The notes beneath the pieces were generated by a model. It made no database searches. It saw nothing but the letters and a program-made list of their open reading frames with translations, and was not told the origin of the DNA. DNA of 11,107 nucleotides from Zygnema cylindricum (Eukaryota; Streptophyta; Zygnematophyceae; Zygnematales; Zygnemataceae), in contig JBBHKE010003314.1 in NCBI GenBank assembly GCA_037447655.1, positions 1 to 11,107 of the forward strand, in the 5' to 3' direction. The position numbers and the translations under genes were made by a program. Of the stretch, positions 1-6,407 are shown one piece after another (positions within the stretch are counted from its first letter, which is position 1; each line of letters starts with the position of its first letter).

Positions 1-692
1 TATTATCGTATATTTACTTTGTACGAAAAGTATACGTATTTTACAAAAGGTTGAAAATCTATACAAAATATAGTTCAAAAGTAGGCGTTTTTATGGTAGG
101 CCTTTGGTAGGCGCACAAAACTTGGCACAAAACTCGCGTAGAGTAAGCATACTCTATGTGTGTGCGTTGTGCACACTCCTGTACAAACGTACGAATCTGA
201 CGTATCATCATAGTACAGCACACGCCGCCGTACGAATTTTTATAGCAAACTGACACGGCGTAGGATGACATTCCGCGGGAAAAAAAACCCGGAAAAAAAC
301 AAAAACACGGACGTAAGTCCTATCGTAAGTTGTGTTATGGGCTTTTCATGTGATCTTCTTAGATCGGTACTTTGATCAGCGATCGTCCGATCGTCCATAT
401 GTGACGGTTTAAATAAAAAATACCACAAAACTCACGGAAAAATAAAAATTTGTCCGAATGTGTTTCAAAATTTAGACATGACGTTTAATTCTCTATCGAT
501 CGATGTGCAACTCAACCCTGTTACTATTATTTTTCATTTTGCGACCAATATAATATAGGTTTTAAGGCCATATTGTATGTTTTGCGTACAATAGGCATAT
601 TGTATGGGCCTACTTTCACCTACTTTTGAACTATGATAGAAAATAACGAAATTGGTAAAAATGTCAAAATCTGTACGAATGAGACATCTATG
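1..692. mobile_element. Partial hAT-like non-autonomous element (copy i), left end near or beyond window start
   Basis: The right end at 682-692 reads AGACATCTATG, the same terminus seen at 6240-6250 and, inverted, at 4241. A perfect 16-bp inverted repeat, ATAGTTCAAAAGTAGG at 70-85 and its complement at 619-634, joins the two sides, and weaker inverted similarity continues outward and inward from it. By spacing, the left end should lie around positions 5-15, but the sequence there only loosely matches the terminus and no target duplication of the flanking CATTACAA (693-700) can be checked. The interior holds no transposase-like frame; open frames of 62-70 codons on the minus strand look like chance. 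The family assignment rests on the better preserved copies at 4241-4714 and 4845-6250. Confidence 0.45.
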
Positions 693-773
693 CATTACAA
701 CCACGTGAAATACAACAAATAGGATTCTACCACTTGTCTCTTTTCATTACATCAAAATTGGAACATGACAAAG

Positions 774-908
774 CCAATCAAAACTCAAATCACTCAACGG
801 CACACGATCCTACACAAAAACAATCGACAATTAATTACCGTTGCCACCAGGGACGCCAATCAAAACTCAAAACACTCAACGGCTCACGATCTTACACAAA
901 ATAATAGT
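774..908 (+). repeat. 82-bp spaced direct repeat (two copies)
   Basis: About 53 bp starting at 774 recurs at 856 with only a few substitutions (both begin CCAATCAAAACTCAAA and go on through CACTCAACGG and ACACAAAA), a period of 82 bp. The second copy runs straight into module A at 901. An open frame (765-1115) crosses both copies, but it continues through module A and the 47-bp tandem and shows no protein-like composition, so it is treated as chance. Confidence 0.7.
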
Positions 909-963
909 CGTGCGCGACCCGGTGCTTTGCCCTTTGGTTGCCAAGGGCCTGTCGTTTTTGTAC
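901..963 (+). mobile_element. Module A, copy 1 (conserved transposon-end-like hairpin)
   Basis: One of three copies of a roughly 50-bp module with core CGACCCGGTGCTTTGCCC followed by a short hairpin (GCCCTT, 8-base loop, AAGGGC). The others are at 6257-6316 (same strand) and 2823-2873 (opposite strand). Upstream of ATAGT the copies diverge at once; downstream, copies 1 and 2 share GTTTTTGTACA. A sharp outer boundary next to a hairpin suggests a transposon terminus, possibly a Helitron-type 3' end, but no diagnostic terminal bases establish the class. Confidence 0.5.
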
Positions 964-1020
964 AGTACCATAAAAAATGCGACAGATTTGCGATAGATTT
1001 TGTTGGTTCGTTGATAGATA

Positions 1021-1114
1021 TTTTGTCGACCGTCAAACTTCTTGCGGCTATGTTTTTTGTACGACTATTTTGTCGAACGTCAAACTTCTTGCAGCTACGA
1101 TTTGTGTACGGTTG
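1021..1114 (+). repeat. 47-bp tandem repeat, two copies
   Basis: The unit starting TTTTGTCGAC at 1021 recurs at 1068 as TTTTGTCGAA, and CGTCAAACTTCTTGC is identical in both copies. The copies diverge in a T-rich stretch near their 3' ends. The period is not a multiple of three, which argues against a repeated peptide. Confidence 0.75.
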
Positions 1115-1230
1115 AGGTTTTTAAATCCAATGACAAATCTGGTACGACGATATGGATATTGATTCATTTTGATCGTCGATGGGAAAATAATTTTGGCAGT
1201 TCATTGCGTAGGTGCAGTATTGTACCGTTC
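1115..1230. other. No recognisable feature
   Basis: This stretch lies between the 47-bp tandem and the 79-bp-type module. I see no repeat copy, hairpin or coding signal in it. It may be interior sequence of the composite running from module A to the 79-bp-type module. Confidence 0.5.
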
Positions 1231-1360
1231 AGTAAGCGGTTGTGGACTGTCTTGTCAACATCTCCCATTGTCTCGTCATGGGAGCGAGAATCTGCTTCTC
1301 TTCCTGTCAACCACTTCCTCCGTCTCCCCTTCCCTCATTCCCTCCCTCTCTCCTTTTCGA
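1231..1360 (+). repeat. 79-bp-type module, dispersed single copy, followed by pyrimidine-rich tract
   Basis: The segment containing GTTGTGGACTG, CTTGTCAACATCTCCC, TTGTCTCGTCAT and TTCTCTTCCTGT matches the tandem 79-bp unit at 7001-7158. Both loci then pass into a CT-rich tract with CCCTCC runs (here about 1317-1355, there about 7183-7220). The shared order of module and tract suggests homology of a longer segment. The overlapping open frames of 82-157 codons fit this repeat structure and not a gene. Confidence 0.7.
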
Positions 1361-1401
1361 TGGTCAATTATCGTTGTCACCAGAGACGAATGCGACTACA
1401 A

Positions 1402-1432
1402 TGCTTTGCCCTTTTAGAAAAAGGGCAAAGCA
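1402..1432. repeat. Perfect 14-bp palindrome with 3-nt loop
   Basis: TGCTTTGCCCTTTT at 1402-1415 pairs exactly with AAAAGGGCAAAGCA at 1419-1432 around the loop AGA. The arm TGCTTTGCCCTTT is also the core of module A, so the palindrome may be a converted or duplicated module A terminus. Its 3' arm is also an inverted counterpart of the module A core at 923-935, so 923-1432 could be read as a unit bounded by 13-bp inverted repeats. Confidence 0.85.
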
Positions 1433-1466
1433 AAAACAATGGTACGAATATGTACGAAATCGTACG

Positions 1467-1505
1467 GCTTCCATTAAACAACCCCACTTTTCCTATAATG
1501 GAAGC
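1467..1505. repeat. 10-bp inverted repeat
   Basis: GCTTCCATTA at 1467-1476 is the exact complement of TAATGGAAGC at 1496-1505, with a 19-base spacer. It abuts the target site of the Harbinger-type MITE and may be a remnant of an older insertion. Confidence 0.5.
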
Positions 1506-1514
1506 TCACCCTTA

Positions 1515-2293
1515 GGGTGTGTCCCCATGTGCATAAGTAAGGGTTTCTTCCTGTCGTTTTCCTGTAAAACTTAGCGTCGTACTGCCTAAGTTCTACCGTA
1601 CGAAGGAATCGCAAACTTGTAGAGTACAATTTGCGTTATCCTTGAACTTAAGATGTACGAAAAGTTGTCGTCTTGTGCTTTTCGACCCACTTCGACGACA
1701 AAAAACGTCATTTTCAACCTTATCTTTAAAACACATGCGCGATGTGATGTAAAATTAGGTTTTTTCGATTGACAAATAGGAACATATTTTCGTGCGTGCC
1801 GTAAATTTCGACAAAAATCCTACGATTTCCAAGGACAAAGAAAAGTACATAGTTAGCTATGTTTTGTTCGTTTGCGTTCTATTACGACAAAGACAAGTAC
1901 ACAATTTGTTTGGATTTGTCCGTTTTCGTCTAGTACGGATTTTTTTTTTTGCATGGGTCTTCAAATTCCGATGCCATTTCACGTCGACCGGACAGGAGAC
2001 GCGAAGGCAAAGCGCCTCATCTTCGACCGTATAATTGCACAGGCTGGAAGGCGGTACGTCTACAATGTCACGGTAAGACATGCGACGTCACACGCAGGTA
2101 CAAAAAATATCGTGCGACCACAGATTGTCGACGTTGACAACCGTCATAGGTATTGTCGACGTATACAATCGTCACAAGAGTAAGTTACGATTTCGTCATT
2201 ACAGACATAGGGACACTTGAAAACCGGGTCCGGCGGATCCGCGCTAAAATACAAAGTAATTTCGCTAAGTTACAAGTACATGGGGACACACCC
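1515..2293. mobile_element. PIF/Harbinger-type MITE, copy 1 (779 bp, non-autonomous)
   Basis: Perfect 16-bp terminal inverted repeats GGGTGTGTCCCCATGT lie at 1515-1530 and, inverted, at 2278-2293. They are flanked by TTA at 1512-1514 and 2294-2296. A 3-bp TTA/TAA duplication with GGG-starting TIRs is characteristic of the PIF/Harbinger (Tourist) superfamily. The interior matches copy 2 (5338-6023) in order along almost its whole length, including a GTCGTC...GACGAC hairpin at 1667-1699 and CACAGGCTGGA-GGCGGTA near 2040. It also carries about 90 bp (1928-2017, with a T11 run) that copy 2 lacks. It encodes no transposase; the frames of 62-103 codons inside it are not conserved between copies. 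It was presumably mobilised in trans. Confidence 0.88.
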
Positions 2294-2321
2294 TTAGCCA
2301 CATGGGGTCGCAGCCTTAGAG
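2278..2321. repeat. 22-bp tandem duplication of the MITE right terminus
   Basis: The right TIR plus TTAGCC (2278-2299) is followed directly by a diverged second copy at 2300-2321 (ACATGGGGTCGCAGCC then TTAGAG). The first 20 bases differ at three positions. The second copy also ends in a TTA (2316-2318), so it may be an alternative or older end of the same element. Confidence 0.7.
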
Positions 2322-2496
2322 TCAATGATTAAAAAGCGTCAAAAAACAATTAGCGTTATTGATTCTAATTAAGTACCTGAGACGTGGCAAATAATGGTCC
2401 ACGTACTTAAATAACGTTATTAATTGTATTTCAGGTTTTTATTTTTGAAAAAGGGCACCGAATTGGCGTTATATACTCTAATAGTGATTGACGGTG
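2318..2496. mobile_element. TA-flanked small MITE, element E1 (subtype B)
   Basis: The right end is clear: CTAATAGTGATTGACGGTG at 2478-2496 followed by TA, matching the family terminus (consensus CACCGCnnATCGTTATTAG, inverted). The left end is degraded and placed near 2318 by similarity of AATGATTAAAAAGCGTCAAA to the family end. The interior, with GACGTGGCAAA and a following TACTTAAATAACGTTATTAA, corresponds to the interior of E3, which makes E1 and E3 one subtype. Confidence 0.5.
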
Positions 2497-2557
2497 TACC
2501 GTAATTTCAGTGTTGGCGTCACGTACGATGTGTCATGTTTTTAATACCGGTATAGTA

Positions 2558-2771
2558 CACCACGAATCGCTATTAGCGTTGTGTACGCTAATTCCGTCCT
2601 GCTTTTTTTTTTTATTCTCAAATAGAGTTATCCATACTATTTAACAAAATCCCTAATTCCTTATTTTAGTAAACGATTTCTTCGAAAATTTTCAGATTCC
2701 CAATTAGCGTAAACCACGCTAATTATTTCTATACGCTAAAAAAACTTCTACGCTAATAGCGATTGGCGGTG
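2558..2771. mobile_element. TA-flanked small MITE, element E2 (subtype A)
   Basis: The TIRs are CACCACGAATCGCTATTAGC from 2558 and its counterpart ending GGCGGTG at 2771, with AATCGCTATTAGCGT identical on both sides. TA precedes the left end (2556-2557); the right flank is TG, a likely one-base decay. Subterminal ACGCTAA/TTAGCGT motifs recur at 2573, 2585, 2704, 2716, 2733 and 2750. Interior CTCAAATAGAG is shared with E4. No coding capacity. Confidence 0.7.
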
Positions 2772-2775
2772 TGGC

Positions 2776-2873
2776 GTACAGTATCGTACTTTTAATTTTG
2801 GCGCGTGCGATCCCGTCACATCGGGCCCTTGGCAACCAAAGGGCAAAGCACCGGGTCGCCCGCAACTATTATT
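2776..2873 (-). mobile_element. Module A element, internally deleted copy (copy 3)
   Basis: Read on the minus strand this begins with module A (2873 down to 2823) and passes directly into GATGTGACGGGATCGCACGC and then AAAATTAAAAGTACGATAC. In the copy at 6257-6467 these two parts are separated by about 120 bp (roughly 6303-6423). It therefore looks like an internal-deletion derivative keeping both ends, as is common for non-autonomous elements. It sits between E2 and E3 in the MITE cluster. Confidence 0.6.
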
Positions 2874-2917
2874 TAGAAACGTTGGTCGAGGGCAACAAAA
2901 CTAAAACTGCGAATCTA

Positions 2918-3102
2918 CACCGCTCATCGTTATTAGCGCTAAAGATTTTCTAGTGTTAATGTGAAACTAGAATTGATAATACTAATTTAGTGCAAGAAGA
3001 CGTGGCAAAATGAAATCCACTTCCTTAAATAATGTTGTTAACTTTATTTTGTGATCTTCGCCACTGAACTAGTGTTACTAACATTGTTAACGATGAGCGG
3101 TG
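2918..3102. mobile_element. TA-flanked small MITE, element E3 (subtype B)
   Basis: Perfect 15-bp TIRs CACCGCTCATCGTTA lie at 2918-2932 and, inverted, at 3088-3102 (185 bp in all). TA precedes the left end at 2916-2917; the right flank is GT, so the duplication is not intact. The interior with AGACGTGGCAAAATGAAATCC resembles E1. A 60-codon frame starting at 3051 runs out of the element and is not credible. Confidence 0.75.
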
Positions 3103-3395
3103 GTGCAGTGACGCACGTGGAGTCAGAAAAATGCGTAGTTATGTACGATTTGACCAATGAGATTGCATATCTGCCCTTGCCTCTCATTTTTGGACGTCCA
3201 GTTTTACTACTTGAAGCGTCAATGCGAAGTTAGCCGTACCACGAATTCATATCGTTACTGATTTATTTTTTAGCTTTTTTCGTGGACTTTTATCCCATGG
3301 CCGGGTCTTAAATACTGGAATAAATCAATTTTACGCAGGAAGGTCTTTAATGCGAAAGAAAAGCTAAAACAGTAAAATCCCTACCACAGAAAGTA
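3103..3395. other. Spacer with a weak, possibly MITE-derived inverted repeat
   Basis: About 290 bp without a gene. A loose inverted repeat joins TTTTTTAGCTTTTTTCG (around 3265-3281) with CGAAAGAAAAGCTAAAA (3353-3369). GTACCACGAATTC at about 3235 resembles the left end of E2, so a decayed fifth MITE at roughly 3237-3385 is possible. The rest shows nothing recognisable. Confidence 0.3.
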
Positions 3396-3625
3396 CACCG
3401 CGCATCGTTATTAGTGTCAAAGTCACTAATTTGGGTTCTTAAAATTTTGATTTTTTTCCTCAAATAGGATACATGATTTTAATTTTTCCTTGACGTTAAT
3501 TGAGGTACCGTACAAAATATCTTCTTTTCCAGTAGCAACCATTAGATTGACAATCAGGCATGAGTGCACGTAGAAAAATGTTTTAAGTGGCAAAAAAACT
3601 TGAACACTAATAACGATTAGCGGTG
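3396..3625. mobile_element. TA-flanked small MITE, element E4 (subtype A), intact ends
   Basis: This is the best-preserved member. The TIRs start CACCGCGCATCGTTATTAGT at 3396 and mirror 3604-3625, matching at 20 of 22 positions, with TA at 3394-3395 and 3626-3627. The 230-bp length, TA target duplication and lack of coding sequence fit a Stowaway-like Tc1/mariner MITE. The TIR does not start with the usual CTCCC of plant Stowaways, so the superfamily is provisional. Both flanks read GTAC, so a 4-bp GTAC duplication cannot be excluded from this copy alone. The interior CTCAAATAG region is shared with E2. Confidence 0.8.
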
Positions 3626-3627
3626 TA

Positions 3628-4240
3628 CTGTGTTAGTTTGATATTTGTGGTGATGAAAGAATCTCCGATACTCAATAGTCGATATCTAAAAGGGTTTTGA
3701 TCATCGTTGAGGTGACGGTTCGATCCGTTTTTTTAATACATTGTCGACACAAACCGTAAAATCGTCTATTTTTCAAGTTATTTTATGTTATTTTCAAATT
3801 TTGTGAAACGCGCTTTAGCTTTTTAGAGCAGGGAAGGTATGTTGTGTTATTGTTGACCTATTTGAGTATTTGCTCAACTCTTACATTCCCTTAACTTGTG
3901 TTTTTGTTCTTTATTTTTACCATGGAACTATTTAGAAGTACAAAGCCTGTGGGTGAGACTGAAAAGTAAAGTAAAAGTTGAATAGTGACGTATATATGTG
4001 AGTGAATACAGACGGTTTAGATTTAGGTTAAAAAAACAAAAAGAACATCTAAAATAAGGAGCAATATAGCGAGAAAAATAAACGCCAAAATAGGTGTCTA
4101 TCCATCGTTCACTCTTTTATGGATATCAACAATCAATTTCAACATTGATTGAAATGGAATTTCATACGCATCTCGAGATATTTATTACTGTTTTATAAAA
4201 CGATGAAGATTTTACTTATCAAAATCACGATGGTTAAAAA
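3628..4240. other. Unique AT-rich spacer, no gene seen
   Basis: I see no homology to the other repeats in the window and no open frame of note. Small hairpins occur (TTGAG/CTCAA near 3862-3877; CAATCAAT at 4130-4137 with ATTGATTG at 4144-4151). GGTTCGATCC at about 3719 resembles an RNA polymerase III B box but has no partner A box or tRNA fold. The last bases form the left target duplication of the next element. Confidence 0.5.
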
Positions 4241-4714
4241 CATAGATGTCTCGTGCGCATATTACGCACGGTATAAACAAACGAATACTACGTACGGTAC
4301 GCATCAAACGATGATGAAAAGTGAATGAAATGCGTACCTTACTTTGTATCCGTACAATATTTTTACACTTACGTACAGTATTCGTCTATGTTCGTACATT
4401 TAAGGGTTATTTTAGGGGATTTTTAGGGTTTCCAAGGTACTTTGCCGTACATTCCTTTGTATTTCATTACGGCTGCCGTAAATATTCCGTATTATTAGGT
4501 TTTTTATGGTACACTTTCATACAATTTCGTACATTTATGTTAAAATTCCGTACTTTTTAAAAATGTTCAGGATTTCCTAAGATTACGCTTTCCGTACGTT
4601 TTTGTACATGGCCGTACAGCAAAATTTACACGAATTTTACGAAAAGTATGAAAACGAATAATACTACATAGTTTTTGTAAAAAAATTGAAATCTGTACAA
4701 ATTGGACATCAACC
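4241..4714 (+). mobile_element. hAT-like non-autonomous element, copy L (474 bp)
   Basis: It starts CATAGATGTCTCG at 4241 and ends ...GTACAAATTGGACATCAACC at 4714, a decayed inverted terminus. The flanks GTTAAAAA (4233-4240) and GTTAAAAG (4715-4722) match at 7 of 8 positions, giving an 8-bp target duplication. An 8-bp duplication with a CATAGATGTC end is compatible with hAT elements; as I recall, the Tam3 end TAAAGATGTG differs at three of ten positions. The whole length matches copy R in inverted orientation. Inside is one telobox-bearing unit (4392-4447) and a weaker one (4487-4519). The 79-codon frame at 4321-4560 follows repeated GTAC-rich sequence and is not a gene. Confidence 0.75.
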
Positions 4715-4844
4715 GTTAAAAGTAAATTTAGGGTGCGGTTACATCAGACCAAAAAAGTGAGGTACAAATACTGTACTATAATTTACACAATTTTGTACTT
4801 AACTGTACCAATCCGTAATTTTTTTTGTGAGTTTATGAAAAACA
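4715..4844. other. Short unique spacer between two inverted hAT-like copies
   Basis: These 130 bp are the loop of the large inverted repeat formed by copies L and R. The first 8 bp are the right target duplication of L, and the last 8 bp (GAAAAACA, 4837-4844) are the left target duplication of R. The spacer therefore belongs to the pre-insertion sequence. Confidence 0.6.
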
Positions 4845-5044
4845 CATAAATGTCCAATTTGTACGGAATTGGACTTTTTTTCCGATTTTTGCGCAGTATT
4901 CGCGACTTTTATACTTTTCGTAAAATTCATATTGATTTCTATGTACGGACTCGTAAGAAAAATGTACAAAAAGCGAAATACTAGAAAATCTTAAAAAAAT
5001 CTTTAAAAGTACAGACAACTAACATAAGTGTACGGAATTATATG

Positions 5045-5297
5045 GAAAGTGTACCCTACAAGCCTAATAATACGGGCAAATATGTGTAGGCCGAACTGAA
5101 ATATAAAGGAACGTACGGAAATGTACCCCAAAAACCCTAAAATCCCCATATAATAGCCCTAAGTAGTACGGATATGTACAAACATTGCATGCAAATGTAC
5201 AAAAAATATAGCGCAGCTGTACTGCAATATACATGAATGTGCACCAATGTACCCTACAAACCCTAAAAGAAATAACCCTAACAAGTACGAAAAATAC
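5045..5297. repeat. Tandem telobox-bearing subunits within copy R (a further unit at 6051-6105)
   Basis: Units at 5119-5179, 5245-5297 and 6051-6105 each contain a variant of TGTACC-n-AAACCCTAAAA, then a short A/T-rich stretch, AATAACCCTA or similar, and AGTACG. A weaker unit lies at 5045-5084. After removing the inserted MITE the spacings are about 74, 126 and 117 bp. Copy L has one good unit and one weak one on the opposite strand. The AAACCCTAA core resembles the plant telobox, though here it is plainly part of a transposon repeat. Confidence 0.65.
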
Positions 5298-5337
5298 AAC
5301 CACTGTACGTACATGTATGAAAAGTGTGCGGCAATTA

Positions 5338-6023
5338 GGGTGCGTCTCTGTGTGCTTAAGGGTTTTTTTCTGTCGTTTTCCTGTAAAACTAAGAGCCGTA
5401 CCGCGTAAGTTTCAACCGTACAATAAAATAGAAAAAAAGAGAAGTACATTTTGCGTCATCATCGAATTTAAAATGTACTACATGTTGTCGTCTTGTGTTT
5501 TTCGACCCACTTCGACGACAAAAAACGTCATCTTCAACCCTATCTTTAAAATACAAGGCCAATGTGTTTTAAAATTAGAGATTTTCTATAAACAAATAGG
5601 AACACGTATTTGCACGTGTATTGTTTTGTTCAAACAACTTCAAACGAATTCAAGCGACGTGGAAGTGTACACGATTCGCTATGTTTTGTCCGTTTTTGTC
5701 TAATACGACAAAGAGAAGTAGATAGTTTGTTTTGTTTTGTCCGTTTCCATCTTCAACCGTGAAACGACACAGGCTGGAGGGCGGTAGGTCTACAATGTCA
5801 CGAAAAGTCACGTGAAGTCACAAGCAGTTACGAAATATGACGTGGGTCATCACAAATTGTAGACGTTGACAGTCGTCACGGGCATTGTCGACGTATACAA
5901 TCGTCACGCCCTAAGTGACAATTTCGTTTGGTACACATAGGGACACCCGAAATCCGGGTCCGCCGGATTTGCGCTAAAAAACAAAAAAAAATCTCTAAGT
6001 TTGAGGTACATAGAGACGCACCC
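5338..6023. mobile_element. PIF/Harbinger-type MITE, copy 2 (686 bp), nested in copy R
   Basis: The ends GGGTGCGTCTCTGTGT (5338-5353) and ACATAGAGACGCACCC (6008-6023) pair at 15 of 16 positions and are flanked by TTA at 5335-5337 and 6024-6026. The interior is collinear with copy 1: CTGTCGTTTTCCTGTAAAAC near 5371, the GTCGTC...GACGAC hairpin, CACAGGCTGGAGGGCGGTA near 5767, GTCGACGTATACAATCGTCA near 5887 and the CCGGGTCCG hairpin near 5955. It lacks the 90-bp segment of copy 1. Both MITE copies face the same way. The 156-codon frame at 5233-5703 starts outside and ends inside the element, so it is not a gene. Confidence 0.88.
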
Positions 6024-6256
6024 TTATATTGAACTATACCGAATTTAAGGAAATGTACTATAAAACCCTAAAAATCCTTTAAATAACCCTAGAGAGTACG
6101 GATATATACAGACGTGTAGATAACTGTACTAAAAATGTACGGGTGCAATGGAAGGTACGCATTTTACATATTTTGAGCATCGTTAAATACGAATCGTACG
6201 TAATATTCGCGCGTTCGTTTCGTTCGTATTATGCGAATTAGACATCTATGGAAAAA

Positions 6257-6316
6257 AATAGTCGCGGGCGACCCGGTGCTTTGCCCTTTGATTGTCAAGG
6301 GCCTATCGTTTTTGTA
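6257..6316 (+). mobile_element. Module A, copy 2, start of a longer element reaching about 6467
   Basis: ATAGTCGCGGGCGACCCG, TGCTTTGCCCTTTG and AAGGGCC match copies 1 and 3. The copy begins directly beside the target duplication of copy R (6251-6258), so R appears to have inserted at the edge of this module. The other end shared with copy 3 lies at about 6424-6467 (GATGTGACAAATCGCACGCG, then AAAATTAAAAGTACGATAC). The 74-codon frame at 6231-6455 crosses the junction between two elements and is not a gene. Confidence 0.55.
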
Positions 6317-6407
6317 CACGCGGACCAATAGGAGCGTCACAATTTTTCGTAGTTGTTACATGTACTCCACGTATCAATCCGTTTCCGGTAGTGTACAGAT
6401 ATTTGAG

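Larger units (their letters stand above)
4845..6250 (-). mobile_element. hAT-like non-autonomous element, copy R, split by a MITE
   Basis: The inner end CATAAATGTCC lies at 4845-4855 and the outer end GACATCTATG at 6241-6250. The flanks GAAAAACA (4837-4844) and GAAAAAAA (6251-6258) match at 7 of 8 positions, an independent 8-bp target duplication. Apart from the inserted MITE and its extra TTA (689 bp), the element is about 717 bp, longer than L (474 bp), because a telobox-bearing unit is repeated in tandem. It is homologous to L in opposite orientation from end to end. No transposase frame is present. Confidence 0.75.

Noticed and set aside
351-392. Five GATC sites in about 42 bp (352-392), with another at 498
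   Set aside because: They include a local CGATCGTC duplication; the cluster is too small to mean more than that.
774-1114. CRISPR-like array
   Set aside because: There are only two copies of each unit, the lengths and spacings are unlike CRISPR repeats, and the context is eukaryotic.
1042-1515. 157-codon open frame, the longest in the window
   Set aside because: It crosses the second 47-bp tandem unit, the 79-bp-type module, the palindrome and the MITE target site. It is a by-product of repeats, with no domain or coding bias.
3705-3735. tRNA or SINE candidate from GGTTCGATCC
   Set aside because: The apparent T arm has a 4-bp stem and a 6-base loop, no A box or cloverleaf lies upstream, and no acceptor stem can be formed.
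5233-5703. 156-codon open frame
   Set aside because: It begins in hAT-like copy R and continues into the nested MITE, so it cannot be an ancestral gene, and the frame is not kept in MITE copy 1.
4392-6105. Interstitial telomere array from repeated CCCTAAA words
   Set aside because: The words occur singly, once or twice per unit, within a longer transposon subunit and not as a head-to-tail array.
4241-6250. Single giant foldback element
   Set aside because: Each arm has its own pair of termini and its own 8-bp flank match, so two separate insertions fit better.
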